From positions 248,001 to 312,000 of the forward strand of contig VZSE01009355.1 in NCBI GenBank assembly GCA_013398275.1: a stretch of DNA of 64,000 bases. The letters run 5' to 3'. A program made the position numbers and the translations under genes. The notes under the pieces are model-generated. The model searched no databases. It had not been told where the DNA came from and was given only the letters and a program-made list of their open reading frames with translations. Source of the DNA: Promerops cafer. Its lineage: Eukaryota > Chordata > Aves > Passeriformes > Nectariniidae. This document shows positions 36,126 through 49,787 of this stretch, in pieces (within the stretch, counting starts at the first letter, position 1; the number at the start of each line of letters is the position of its first letter).

Positions 36126-38921
36126 CCCAAAAAGTGTAAGTATTTATTGATGCAACAAGATGAAATGGATCATCTGAAGAACAATCTCAGTGACAGATAT
36201 GTTACGCTGGGGAACATTCCCCAAGATGAACTGTGTTGCAGGGGAATATTTATATGCAGACAGAAAACTTCACAATAGAAATTTTTTGGTTTTGTGCCAA
36301 AGGCAAACTGAAAGATTTACTTTAAAAATCTTACTTTCCTTTTCCTTCAATAAAATGATGGATTTGCAATTCTAGTGGAGGAAAAAGCAGGTTTTGGTCT
36401 GCATGCAGTGATATGTTCCTGTTTTAATGTTTAATGGTGTGTTGAATGTGTTCCTTGAAGAGATACAACTATTTTCGTATTAAAAAAAAAATTTAAAATT
36501 AAATTTAAAAAATATTCAAAAAAGAAAGAAAGATAAAATTAAATCCCTTCTATATTTTTCTGGATGGTTTATTTCCATATGAGTTACCTAACATGGCAAA
36601 GACCCAGCTCTGCATCCTCAGGTGGGTGGGCCTCTGAGCTGTGGAAACCTGGAAGTACCCTGCACTTGGAGAGTACCAGGCAGCTTTTGAAAACAGTTCT
36701 ATGCTTCTTTGTGAATTGAACCACAGTCACTTTGCTCAGATCACAAGTATTTCAGTTATTAATTGATATTTTCCATCAAGAAAACACCTCCTCCAAGCAG
36801 GTGTTTCTAACAATCAGCCATGCCAGCTAAACCTGCGCTTGGGGAGAATAGCCAGAGATTTTCTCTCTTCTCCATTCCGCTTTGTAGCTGCAGTGCTGAA
36901 ATTCAGGGTCTTCATTGTGGTTGCACCTGGGCAATTCTATTGATTTCACTGGACTTGCACAAAGTTGTAATAATTGACTGGAATTTAGTAAAAGATGCTC
37001 AGAGAAAAACAAAATCCATGACTCCTCTCTAAGCTCTTACGCTGCTAGCAACAAAAATAAGCTATAAAATTATATTTTACAAATATAATTTGTAAATATA
37101 ATTTTTTCCACAAAATCCAGAAATTCATCACTAAGTATGCCCAGGAAGCTTCAAATAAGTAATTGCCATTTTTATATCTGCACATTTCTTAGTAGATTTT
37201 TACTTTAATTTCTACTTCAATACAAAAGCTTTAATTTGTGTAAAAACTGCACTGTACAAATAAGCATATAGAAATAAGAATTGTGGTATTAAATACAGCT
37301 CTTTCATATTTGTGTGACACCTAAAGCACTGCCTGTGCACTGCAGACTCAAGGCATGAAATTAGCTGCTTCTGAAATAAGGGGTCCCTATATTTTTACTT
37401 TGAAAAAATAAAGCTGAAACAAGTTTAAGATAAGGAGGAAAGGATCCTTCAAAGCCATTTGGAAATTATGAGCCAGAAAAGGCCTGCAGAATGGGCAGTT
37501 TTGGAAATCAATTGCAAGGTGACGACACAAAAAGAGGCACAATCAAGGACCATCAACATTTCTGGGATCTTGCAGTGGCCACAGTGGTCATTACAATTAA
37601 GAAACTTTGGCCAAGTTCATTGCATTCTTTCAGCCTGTGTTTGGGACTCAACTTTTTGAGGGCTTGTATTAGCCCTCAGGCTTCTGTGAGGAAAGAAAAA
37701 ACTGCTGCCATGCTGAGCATCTGCAATGCCTGTGTTTATCCCTATCTAAATCTAGAAGTTCTACTTTTACTCTCCCACAGAAGCAAAAGAAAGCACTTTT
37801 GGTTTAAAACCCATTAAAAGAGAACTTTATTTTCGCTTCTTCTCACTCAAGCAGCAATGGCATTTTAACAGTTAATTGGTTGTGTTTTGTGAGCAATGTT
37901 CTGTCTCAGGACTGCACATGGAAAACAAACTGCCAAGACTCATTTGGTGACAGACAAAGAACTGCAAAACCTTTAATTAAAAATTGTTGCTGTCTTTGAA
38001 ACATACAGAGCGGCATAGACACACCATTAGCTTTCAGTGGAGGTTAGTGGACACACTCTAAATCTAAATTTTGGAAGCAATGCAGAATAGAGAGCTGTGA
38101 GAAGTGTATGCAAGGCTCAGTACTGCGATAATGGAAATTAATGGATTTTAAGGCTAAGTAATGTTATTTTTAATTACCCAGTCTTAGCCTCCTTTGTAAC
38201 CACACAACTTCCTTGAGATGATTTTTGCTATAAGGATAATAAATGCAATTTAACTAATTTTTTTTGAAAATCCTCTAATCACAGCCTGAGCAATTTTGTG
38301 ATGAACAGTCAGTTACAAGCCTTATTAGGTCATTCCAACTGCCAAATACCTTAGCTGTGGAAAATGCATGGTTTATTTCCAAGCTGAATTTGCCTATCTG
38401 CACCCTCCGGCCTTGGCATTTAGCTGCAAATTTGTCAGTTAAGAGCATTTACCGGCAGACTTTTGGGGTTTGGCTGTGGGTTCTTCCAAACTATGATCAG
38501 GCCACATCTTGGCTTTTAAGCTGGCTGAGACCACTCCCTCAGAATGGGAATGGTCAGCCAAGCCCACAGCTGTATTTCTTCTCCTGTAATGGGGTTGGAA
38601 GTAAATCTCCCACTGGCTACAGCCCTGACATGGGCAACTGACTTGGCCCTTCACATAACAGGGCTCATGAAAGTATGTGTGACTAGCCAAGTCTCTGTGT
38701 CTCAGGAGACTCACAGGCCTCCCACAGGACCAGAAATACCTCATGTGGTGGGTGATGGTTGTGCTTCCAGCCACGGAATCTGGCAGGAAAGAGGAGACCA
38801 GCCTCATCTCCGTCATTGGAGATGCTGGCAGAATGGAGGGAAGAATCCATGAATCCAAGTGCTTTCTACTACTTATGAGTCTTAACACTACATTCTGAAA
38901 TACCTAATAAAATAAAAAGTC

Positions 38922-39083
38922 CTGGAGTAGCTTTGGCTGCCCCATCCCTGCAAGTGTCCAAGGCCAAGTTGGATGGGGCTTGGAGAACCTGGGATAGTGG
39001 AAGGTGTCCCTGCCATGGCAGGGGCTTGGAACCAGGTGGTCTTTAAAGTGCCTTCCAACCCAGGCCATTCCACAATTCTATGA
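38922..39083 (+). mobile_element. CR1 LINE, short 3' tail
   Basis: It runs from 'ggagtagctttggctgcccc' to 'ccattccacaattctatga'. It is followed after about 20 bases by an (AC)(AT) microsatellite. Confidence 0.92.
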
Positions 39084-39100
39084 CATTTGCGCACCATCTG

Positions 39101-39126
39101 ACACACACACATATATATACACACAT
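39101..39126. repeat. Compound AC/AT microsatellite
   Basis: (AC)5(AT)4(AC)3 is read directly from the sequence. It is a short array close to the end of a CR1 tail. Confidence 0.85.
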
Positions 39127-41713
39127 TAAATATATGTAAATGTATGTCACATGCATGCAATGAGTATCTTGATAAAAACTAGTGACTTGAAGTAAATTCA
39201 TGGAAATATTTCAAGCTGTTTCTTTCACACAGTAATAATAATAAAGGCTAGAGGTCTGCCCTCACTGTAATTTAAATCTATAAAGCCAGACTTGGTTAAA
39301 TTAATATGCTGTAATTTACTCAGGAGTAAAAATGGTTCCTTTGCTGCAGTTGAACTTCTTTTGACATTGGCACTCAATGCACTGTGGCATATTGCAATCT
39401 TTATTGTGTAAGTGGCATTAAGGTGCTTAGATTTTATATCACTGTTTAATATCAAGTGCTTGATATTTACATATGGTTCAAGAGAAAACTGGCAGCACTT
39501 AGTCTTTTACAATGACAGTTTAACATATGGCTTAACAAGTATGAATTATTTATGTCAACTTGAAGCCATTCAGAATATTACCAGGAAAACACTGTAATTT
39601 GCACAAACAATAGGGTTACATCTGTAGTCATAAATATTCATTGTTTGTCAATGCTCTTTGTAGAGGGTTAATAAATCATAATGAGGCTGATCCTGAGAAG
39701 GCAAAGGGCCAGCTGTACAAATATATCTGGTGGGATTTCCAAAGCCCCTGACTGACAGTGGTACCCGGGCCTGCCATAGTAGAGAAGATGGTACTGGAAT
39801 GTCACAAATTCGGCTCAGGGCATGAATGGATACCCTGTCACATCAGCTTTTGCTTTTTGGTGTATCTCCTGAAAAGTCTCAAAGAATGTAATAAAATACC
39901 ACATGTGGCTTTAAAATACTCTTAAATAAATATAGTTAAGCATAAGGAAGACAGATTTTGAGCCAGACATGTGCCTACTTTACTTTGCATGATTAAATCA
40001 ATTTAATATGCTTTGATATTGACTGGACATGGAACTATCAGGGAAAACAAAGTGAGTTTCAAAGACTGACTTTAGAAAAAAAAAAATGGATTTCACTCTC
40101 CTGGAGTTCACCGGATGTCCAACCTCCACTTTGTACCCTGAAATCCAGAGCACCACTATTGTAATAGTCAATCTGGTTTCACACTTTCTCATGTAAACTG
40201 TGAACATCTAATGGAGAAGTTAATGAAATAATAAACACAACCAATTTTAAAACAATTTATCAAGCATAACTTTTCAAAAAAATATTACCTTTTAGTAATT
40301 CCCATAATTCAGAACCATTTAAATTACTGGCAGTGATTTAATTTAAGAGTTTCTCTCTGTAAATTATTTTAAGCATAGGACTAACAGCTCTATGTGAGTT
40401 TATTGGTTACACAATCAGTTTCCAACTACTTGCAGTATCTCTTCTTAAAATATAAAAATGTGCAAAATTATGTTATCTTTTGTAACTTCAAGTCTATTTG
40501 TTACAGGTAGATAGTTTATCTGACCTTTATCTTTAAAATCACTTGTTTAATCTCATGATACACTTTCATATTAGCAATTTGGGCCCAGTGGAAGTGAGGC
40601 AGTTGGCAATTTTGCGATTTGCAAAGCACAAATTACAGTTCTCTGAATTAAATTCAACTGAGCTTATGATTTCAGTTCTGAAGGAGATGCATTTAGTACT
40701 AGACTCTGAGGAAAGGCGTCCTTTCCATGTTCCCTTGAAGCTTTTCTGGCCCAATTCTGTGTCGGTGTCCTAGCTGGAAGAATCTAGACTGAACATCTTG
40801 CTGCTGCGAAATCATCACAGAACTCCTAGTGAAGCAAAATCTCACTGTAAGGCTTTGGCACTGCACACTTAATACATGATTCTCCATTGTCCTGCTCCAT
40901 GTGAAGCCACTTATCCCCACACAAAGCGTGAGACAAAGACATGCGACACATTATCGGCTTCCTTGGGTTGCAATTTCAAATTTAGCTTACACAAACTGTG
41001 AATGATCACACCAGCACCAGAGGAGAGCACAGTGGTGTAGATTTTAGCAACCTTTTTAAGCTGGTAATGAAAAGCTTGAGGAGCAGAGAAAGGATTAAAA
41101 GGGGGATGTGGCTATGCAAAATTCTTTCCCTGGCTCCAGAGCATTTATTACCAGCTGTAAAGTATTAATTAAGTTTGTATTCTAACATTTGAATTTGCTA
41201 TAAAATTTGAAACACAGTTGCAGAACACAATCTACAACACATAACTTCTGCCAATAACAGAGAGATGACGTGCAGAAAAGAGTTCTGGATAAACAGCAAA
41301 TGGAAGACTGGAAAGACGGGAACGGATACAAGAGCAAGGGGCCTCCAACCTCTCTCCATTTAGCTCCAGAAAAGACACATTTTGGAGTTACAAGAGTCCT
41401 GCCCCTGCTTTCTCTGTCACTGTCATTGGCACTGCCCCTTGCTCTGATCCCATATCCAGGGAAAATATTTTGTTTGGCTGATCACGGGGAAAGACTATAG
41501 CAAGCAGAATTCCATAAGGAGCACCCCTGCACCTTCGCACACACCCAGCCTCCCCACAAAACCCAACAAGAGTGGGGGAGTATGGAATAGTAATTAAGAG
41601 GTGTCCATAAAACAAGGAAAGGCAAAGACAAGGAGGCAAACTCTATTAATGGAGTTGGAAGAGTAATGAAATACATACATTTTGGTATTGTGAGCATTAT
41701 ATTTTATATATAT

Positions 41714-41735
41714 AAATGTGTATATATACACATTT
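41714..41735. repeat. Perfect 22-bp palindrome
   Basis: 'aaatgtgtata' is followed immediately by its reverse complement 'tatacacattt'. It lies in TA-rich DNA just before a minus-strand CR1. It is probably a simple-repeat derivative. Confidence 0.8.
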
Positions 41736-41771
41736 CTGACAGTATCAAATTGGCAGTGACTTCCTCATGAA

Positions 41772-42005
41772 TCACAGAACCAATCAGGTTGGAAAAGAAC
41801 CCTGAGATCAGCGAGTCCAGTCTTGGACCAAACATCATCTTGTCAACTAAACCAGAGCAATGAGTGCCACATCCAGTCTTTCCTTAAACACCTCCAGGGA
41901 TGGGGATTCCACTGCCTCTCTGGGCAGCCCCTTCCAGTGTCTAATCACCCTCTGTGTGAAGAAATTCTTCGTGATGTTCAACTTGAACTTCTCCTGGTCC
42001 TTAGG
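41772..42005 (-). mobile_element. CR1 LINE 3' end, minus orientation
   Basis: 'cacagaaccaatcaggttgg' is a reverse CR1 tail, then 'cctccagggatggggattcc' and 'gtgaagaaattcttcgtgat' follow the ORF2 end in reverse. The subfamily differs from the copy at 43533. Confidence 0.9.
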
Positions 42006-42504
42006 AATCTAATTGCAAGTCTTTTCCAATTTCCAAAGAGAGAAATGATAACTACTTATACACTGGACTGTGTTAGGTAATATTTATTCCAATTGTATAT
42101 GTGTTAAAACTGTGTAGGGAATGCACAAAGCTCTCCAGGGGGCTACTTCCTACCAGCATCGCAGAAAATTTTTCCCTTTTTTTTTATTTCTGAAGAAACA
42201 TTTGTGTTGGCAGTAAAATGCAGATCTATTGAAAGATGCTTTGAAAAGCCTCATTTGGATTTATTATAAGGCAAGTTAGCAAAATGGGAAACAGTAGGCT
42301 TCACACATAATTTTCTTAAAAAATGTTTGTCTGTGCTTTCCTATGATTAACAAAAAAAAAGATGGAGTAGGTCTATCAAAAAACCAAATGTCTATAATCC
42401 CAAACCAAGTAAGTGGTGAAAGTAGCGAAAATATGGACATGAAAGTGTGACGTGGTATCTAGTCAGAGATCACAGTTTATCCTACATTTAACATGGCAAC
42501 AACT

Positions 42505-42800
42505 CTCCAGGCCATGTCAATTGGGTTTGCAGAGAATACTAAATTAGGAAAGGCTGCAAATAGTGAGGGGAGCAGAGATTAAATACCAGGCTGTTGAGAA
42601 AGCAGAAATACAAGCGTGAAATATAATGAGATTCAAGGAGGACAAATTGAGGCTGATCCACCAAGGAGCATAATTTGAAACAGCAATGATTCTCAGCAAA
42701 GTAAAAAGTGATATCAAATATTCTTGGAGAGCAGTGAGTTACTGTGTGAAAATCAGATCTGGAGAGGATAGAAAAGGTTGTAATTTATACTTGAATCATC
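42505..42800 (+). mobile_element. Ancient CR1-like ORF2 fragment
   Basis: 'gggtttgcagagaatactaa' corresponds to the CR1 segment after the reverse-transcriptase active site (usual form 'tttgcagatgacactaagct'). It is followed by 'aatgagattcaaggaggaca' (usual 'catgaagttcaacaaggcca'). It is heavily diverged with indels, so it is a tentative match made by eye. Confidence 0.5.
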
Positions 42801-43532
42801 CTCAGAGGTTGTGAAGAGATGAATGTTTTAAAGCATGCACAGCCTGCATGGGTGTAAATTCTATGTGTACGATATGGAGTGAATTGGAGAGTGGTATGTA
42901 CAAAATCAGCCTTCTAGCACATTCAAAATTCCAAAATCTCTGCATTCACCTCTAGCAAGGGATGAACTCATGTTTCTCCATTGTTTATACGTGGGAGAGA
43001 GCAAGTAGAGTATGGGCACATATATTCCACTGGATGAGCACAGACCTGAGCTGACCCTACCTGGGCGATTTCTAGAATTACAGAAAAGATCACCAAGATG
43101 CTTGGATAAGAGGAGGATGCACTGAGAAGATCTCTGGAAGGAGCCATGAGTCAAATAGGGTGATTTGTGATGCTCTACCTCTCCCCAGAGATTTGCTCCA
43201 AGTCCGCATACCAAGCTAAAGAATTTCTGAACTTTTGGTGCTGTCACAGAAAACAGTGATATGGAATCTTACATTTAAACTTGCAATCAAATTTCAGCAA
43301 AAGTTAAGAAAGAAGGGGGTTTTTTTTCCGGGAAACAGCTGACAGTGTGAAGTCCTCAATGCAGTATTTCCTCAAAGTTCACAAAGATATGCAGATGGAT
43401 CCTCTCATTTGCTACAGTTCTTTGCACTCAACTGCTGGAATACTTTAAAGGTTGACTCTCTCCGAGGGAAAATTGTAGGGGTTTGTTTGGTATCCTCTCT
43501 TGGCACAAATCTGATCTAAAAGTTTCTGTTAC

Positions 43533-43798
43533 TTAGAATGGCCTGGATTGGAAGAGACCTTAAAGCTCATCCACCCCCTGCCATGAGCAGGGCACCTTCC
43601 ACTATCCCAGGTTACTCCCAGCCCCAACCAACCTGACCTTTTGGACACTTCCAGGGATGGGGCAGCCACAGCTGCTCTGGGCAACCTGTGCCAGGGCCAC
43701 ACCACCCCCACGGGGAACAATTTCTTCCCGATATCCAATCTAAACCTGTTCTCTGTCAGTATGAGGCCATTCCCCCTTGTCCTGTCACACTAAGCCCT
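43533..43798 (-). mobile_element. CR1 LINE 3' end, minus orientation
   Basis: It runs from 'agaatggcctggattggaag' to 'cccccttgtcctgtcacact'. In the minus direction it reads RLDIGKKLFPVGV and PWHRLPRAAVAAPSLEVS, the CR1 ORF2 C-terminus. The octamer tail is lost. Confidence 0.94.
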
Positions 43799-44290
43799 CC
43801 TAGTTTACTTGTGTAATAAAGTCTCTCTGAACTTCCCATCAGCCATGACTAAATGGGAAGAAAGGCAATGCCAGGACAGAGACAACTTTTGTAGGGACCT
43901 CCCACTCATGTTTATTCTACATGAATGTCCTCTTTCAAAAAGGAAGAGACAAGTTTGCTCTTCACCCATGACAGAACATGGTCTCTGGTACAGCCGCAGA
44001 GACAAGGTCTTCGGAATCTAGAAATGCTGAGGAATTCTCCATTACTTGCACTTTGAAATCAAAGCCATCTGCTTTTCTATAATTTTTTGGTTTAGTTTGA
44101 TAGTTCTTCTGGATTTGTTGAAGGATTCATTTAGCAACGTTCTATAACTTGGCTAATATATGAAAGCAGGTTATATCAAAATTAAAGACATAAAGTATTT
44201 TGAAGGAAATGTTTGTAAAGAAAATAGATAAACAGTCTTCATATCTGTTGCTGATATGGGTAAAAGGTAAGTAGGGGACTAAAATACCAA

Positions 44291-44505
44291 CAGGAAATTT
44301 AGATTGGACATGAAGAAAACCCTTGGAACAGTAAATCTTTTGATCCTTCAAACTGATATAGGTACTGCCTGGGAACAGTTCCATAATAAGGCCATGGTGT
44401 CTTCATTGCTGAAGATTTTTAAGAACAGCTTAAAGAAATGCCTGGCTAATATGACACTGGGTATAACTGGTCCTGCTTTGGAGGACAGTACAGGAACTTC
44501 TAAGC
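44291..44505 (+). mobile_element. Ancient CR1 3' region
   Basis: 'aggaaatttagattggacat', 'actgcctgggaacagttcca' and 'gaagatttttaagaacagct' match the old reptile-type CR1 3' end (gap 'ggtttttaagaacaggttag'). It then ends in 'ggtcctgctttggaggacag'. It is clearly more diverged than the other copies. Confidence 0.6.
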
Positions 44506-46654
44506 TTAATTCCTGTATATCTATGGGTTTTTTTTCTGTAATGCCTACGACCTTTGTGGCCTGAAAACCATTTAAATTACTGTGAGCTCTTTCTATTTCT
44601 TTCTCCTGTTCAGAAAAGTACAAAATGCTGATAAATCTCATGTATTTTCCTCAAATCACTAGTGAAAGAAATTAAAAAGTTAAGTAGTTCAAGTCAACAT
44701 TTACTGGTAGGATGTGAGTAGAGGTGTGGTCACTTATAAATGATTCTTTCATCACGTATCCACTCACTCAACTCCTCTGAACAAATACAACCATATTACA
44801 TCACTTCAGGGACCACTGAAAACATGCTCCTTATTAGATGAAAGAGGGTATTTAATATATGATGACCACCTCACAGAAATCCATTCCCCAGAATACAACC
44901 AGGAAATTTGTATGTGACAGACCAATGGCTTTATGGCAGACAACACCTTGGCACAAAGTCAAGGACTTAAAAAGACAACAACTCACAAAAGTATTTTTCA
45001 CTTGTCCAGAGCAAAGCAATCCAAGAGAGCTGCCAACCCTTGTGTTCCCATCAGAATATTCTGTCTTCCCGTGACAAACGCAGCCAACCCAACAGAGACA
45101 TGTATCCTTGACCTGCAGCTGAGAAGTGTGACATCCTGAGTCAAAAGACCTGATGTCCATGACACAGAAAGACAAAACAAGAAGAGATGACCTGTAGACC
45201 TTACAGACAAGCAAATGTGCCTTCCAATAAGCCAAAATCCTTAATAAGTGACCAAAGGCATTGTGTCACTTGGTATCGAGGCCAAAATTGGTGCTAACCC
45301 TACAAAGTCTTGCAGCCTAGACACCACTCTAACTAAAGGACTGCTCAGATGTCTCAGAGCTTCATGGTCTAAACACAATCCTGAATACCCAGAAGTTCAG
45401 GCTAACTGATATTGGCCCAACAGTCCATCCAAATCAGCAGCTCACAGAACGTTGTTACCTGGCAATGGGTGAGGGAATAAAGGAAATATCTGGTGTCTCA
45501 GACATCAGCTCCTGCATCGCCCGTTGCCTAAAATGCATCAATTGTCATGTCTGTAGAAGTGCCCGACAACCTATAGGCTTATAACAGAACTATGATTATA
45601 TCTTCATGGGAATAATAAGATGGAATCAATCCTTCAGAAACAAAGCAATTTCATTTATGTCCAAGTAAGACTGAACATATTAGCAACAGATTAAGCATCT
45701 GGAATCTTTGAAATAATTCGACTAAATAGGCAATGTTATTAAGAAAAGATGTGTATTTTTTCTGTTGGGATTTATGTCTAATACTTATTTCCCCACAGAT
45801 GAGCTTCCTCAGGCAGCATGAGGAACAGCCAAAAGAAAACAGTTTGCTTATTTGCTCAAGAAATGAACAAGAAATTTGCTCAGAATTTTAAAGGAGGTGA
45901 AAACTAACACTGTGACAGTCCTGCATGGCCTGTGTGTGGTTGGTCAACTGAACCTGAGGTCTGGTTTACAATGGTCTGGAAGTGATACAACACTGGCAGG
46001 TTCCAATGACACTCACCAACTTAGTGCACTCAAACACTTCAAAATCCCAAGTGCAATTTCCAGCATTGCACTTTGGGGCCTTCAAAGGCACAGCAAGGAA
46101 TTTCAGCTCCCATTTTCTTAACTACTATCCCCATGATACAGAACCTGGCATATCTGGAGGACATGCTCTTCAGAGAAATTACACAAATATCACCCAGATC
46201 CACCTGTTTCTCTTTTCCTGAATTATCTCATTTCCAGTACCCCCAGGGATGCCAGGTGGCTTTTCTTCATGAAAACAAGCTGTTCAGAGATGCTATTTTG
46301 TATGGATTGCCAGCCTTTGAAACCAGAATGTCCTCTGGGGACAAGGAGTGGGTGGGATGTTTCCCCAGCAACCACAAAAGAGGCTCTGTCACAATTTCTA
46401 GCCCCGTGGATTTCTTCTGCTCTAGAAATAACTCAGACATCATAAGGCTCCTTTGTCACAGAACTTCTGGAGTGCACATTTTTCCATTCTTGCCTTATTC
46501 TTCTGCAAGAAAGATATTTTCTTTGTGCTGCCTCCCACCAGAAATTTTCTCTGGTGTGAGGAACAGGGATCTGTCCATTGGTGCCTCACAGAAAATCTAT
46601 GGATTATTTTGTCTACATAATTCCTTTCTTAGCATTCCTCTTCTAGAGTCCCAC

Positions 46655-47126
46655 ACGGATCTATTGGAGAGTGTTCAGAGCAGGGACGCCAAGGTGATCA
46701 GAGGAATGGAGCAGCTCTGCTGGGAGGAAAGGCTGGGAAAGTTGGAATTGTTCAGCCTGGAGAAGAGAAGGCTTTGGGGTGACCTCATTGTGGCCTCGCA
46801 GTGCCTGAAGGGAGCCCACAGGAAAGATGGAGAGAGACTCTGGACAAGGGCCTGGAGTGACAGGACAAGGGGCAATGGCTTCACACTGACAGAGGGCAGG
46901 TTTAGGTTGGATATTGGGAAGAAATTGTTCCCTGTGAGGGTGGCGAGGCCCTGGCACAGGTTGCCCAGAGCAGCTGTGGCTGCCCCATCCCTGGAAGTGT
47001 TCCAGGCCAGGTTGGATGGGGTTCTGAGCAACCTGGGATAGTGGAAGGTGTCCCTGTGGGGGGCTAGAACAAGGTGATCTTTAAGGTCCCTTCCCACCCA
47101 GGCCGTCCTCTGGTTCTATGATTTCT
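46655..47126 (+). mobile_element. CR1 LINE, longest well-preserved 3' end
   Basis: It starts near 'cacacggatctattggagag' and keeps an open ORF2 C-terminal frame. The frame reads AKVIRGMEQLCWEERL, then FRLDIGKKLFPVRV, then PWHRLPRAAVAAPSLEVF and ends SNLG-stop. It then has the 3' UTR and 'ctggttctatgatt' tail. It is among the least diverged copies here. The open frame extends upstream into unrelated DNA (see findings). Confidence 0.95.
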
Positions 47127-48423
47127 TCACACACAGTATGTGGTTTCACTTTAAAGACTCTGCAGCACAGAACTAATTCATATCAAATCCTATTTCTTTT
47201 GAAGACATTGGCCACTGTTTCTTTTGGCAAAGGTCTCTTTGCTCTTTCTTTTGCCCAGGCTTCCAATTCTACCCATAGAACCAAGAATCACTGCTTCCAC
47301 TACAATACACTGCCATTCTGCTCCTATTTTGGTCTCATTGCTTCTCTTCAGCCATTTCTGTTGTTCACCTGCTCCTGTGTTCAAACTTTGGTCTCAGACA
47401 GGAATGTCTCATTGATAGAGATAGTATTTTGGCATAGAGTTCTGTAAAATATTCTGTTTGTTTTCAAAATGCCTGTTACAGTGACTCTTACTGATGGCAG
47501 CAAATCTGTTCCTTTTATCCTTTTGTAATCTAAGAGATCATAAGGATCAGAAAAAAATGAAGAAAATGGACCAAAGAGTCCTTCTCAATCTAAAAAAAGA
47601 GTCAGTAGGTCTGTTATGAACAGGTGGTAATGAAAAGTTAGGCTTCATAGGCATTTAAGCAAGATAAGAAGGGCAATAAATGATTTTTTTTCTCTCCAAT
47701 GAAAGTTTCACTGCATTTCACAAAAAAGAAAAGGAGGGAGATATGTCTCAAATTAGGATGGAAAGCTAAAGTGTTTGTTTTCAAAAATGTTTTTAATTAC
47801 TGTGAACCAAACATTTTACGTCAACAACTTATAATATTTTGTTTTCATTTCTTCTATTTTTAAAACCCCTCTAACATAAATTCCATTTTGAAATAAGAAG
47901 TAATTTAAAAACAACAGTTGGAAACTCCTCACTCTATAAAAGTTGAACTGAGATATTTTATTAAAATCAAAACATGTTTTACTAAAAAAATAACTGCAGC
48001 ACACAGTATTTTAGTGGAGGGGGGGGAGTTTGAATGTATGAGGGCAAAATACTGAGCAAAAATTCAGCATTTACAAACAGAGACATAATTTATCAAAATT
48101 TTTTAAAAAGTTTTATCAGAATAGAAAAGTAATCTCTGCACCACCACAATGTATTGTTCATATTTGTATAGAGAAGCTTGGGAGAAAAACAGCAGAAAGT
48201 CTGCTTCATGCAATAGTGATAAAATACTAAGAATTATGGTTCTATCATAACTATATTAAGAAGAAACATCTTGTCATTTGCTTGTAATTACAGTGAGAGG
48301 AAACATACAGTGACAAAGCTGATCTTTAAGTTCTGTGGACTCAAAATTCTGTATTATAGTAAAAATATTACTGCAAAGGCCCCACTATGGCTGAAATTGA
48401 TTATCCTTTTGAATAGAGGAGCC

Positions 48424-48568
48424 ATAGAATCACAGAATGGTTTGCCCTGGAAGGGACCTTGAAGATCAGCCTGTTCCAATCCCCTGCCATGGGCAGGGAC
48501 ACCTTCCACTAGCCCTGAAAGTGCTCAGAGCCCCATCCAGCCTGACCCTGAGCACTTCCAGGGATGGG
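48424..48568 (-). mobile_element. CR1 LINE, short 3' tail, minus orientation
   Basis: 'catagaatcacagaatggtt' through 'ggaagggaccttgaagatca' to 'gcacttccagggatggg' is a reverse CR1 tail. Confidence 0.93.
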
Positions 48569-49709
48569 CCCTGTCATTACAGTTAAATTCCAAGCTATAG
48601 CCCCATTTTGAGAGAACTCTTATGTTTAACTCCAGTTGTTTTAAAGTCATAGCTGCTTCATGCACAATTTTATAATTTAGCACTCAATATGTTAATGCAA
48701 GTTCTAATTGAGCTAAGGGAGTCCTGAACATTCCGTAGCTCACCTAAGATAAAGCTATTTTCAGTTTCAACTCAAAAAGAGTACATTGGGACCAATGCTT
48801 TACCTGCAGGGATGCACCATGCTATTCCATACGTGGATTTGCAGAAAACTCCATTGTCTTGCTGTCATATTCCTCCCCATGTGTTACAATCCGGAAAGGC
48901 GTAAAGACGTAGCAACTCCTCTGGCTGGTTCTTTCAGTTTCTTGCATCCTTGGTATCAGATCCTGTTCTGCTACTGCCTGTGAGATTTGAATTCCTATTG
49001 GATTCCCCCCACACAGAAGGTTCCCCACTATATGCACAGATAGCCATGGAATAATACCACTCATCTGAAAGCAGGGCCGTAATTTTTTTTTTTTAGTGTT
49101 TTCATAGTTCGCAAAATCTGCAGCCTAAAGTAACAATTAACCCTCTGAAGAACCTCTGCTGCAGATCTCGTATGCATCACAATAATTGATCCATTTCCTG
49201 ACCTTTGGAAAAGAGTGCTGTGAACTATGATGGCATACCTCAGCTGAAGCAACACTTTAGGCCATGCTTCATAGTTTGATAACACTTGTATTAATAAAGA
49301 AATGTACCCTATGCCTAGTGCTTAACATAGGAAAGGTGTAGAGTCAGCAAAATGTTAATTTTAATAATAATAATTTTTACAGTATCAGTTAGTTGCACAT
49401 CAATCTGCCTAATCATTCCACTTCTCAACTGTACTACATTTGTTTCTGCTTCTTCCACACAGAACTGTGTAAAAGCTGAGGTCTAGAGCATGAGCCAGAT
49501 ACTTGGGCTGGTTAACACCAACACAGAAATGTTTGCTTTAGGCAAAGAAACACAGAGAGTGCTCAGGCACAGTCCGCACAGCAGCACCACATCCTGAGGA
49601 AAAGCTGAGAAAGGATAGACAGGGATAAAAGGTGTGCGGCCTCATACGAACACGAGCGTGACAAAGAAATTTAAGTAGATTGAAGCAAGTGCCAGACAGC
49701 CATCTTTGA

Positions 49710-49787
49710 GATCACAGATTCACAACATCCTTAGGGTTGGAGGGGACCTGTGGAGATCATCCAGTCCAATCCCCCTGCCCAGAGCAG
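49710..49787 (-). mobile_element. CR1 LINE 3' tail, minus orientation (left half of an inverted pair)
   Basis: 'atcacagattcacaacatcc', 'gggttggaggggacctgtgg' and 'agatcatccagtccaatccc' are the reverse complement of a CR1 3' tail. It abuts the next, plus-oriented copy. Confidence 0.87.
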
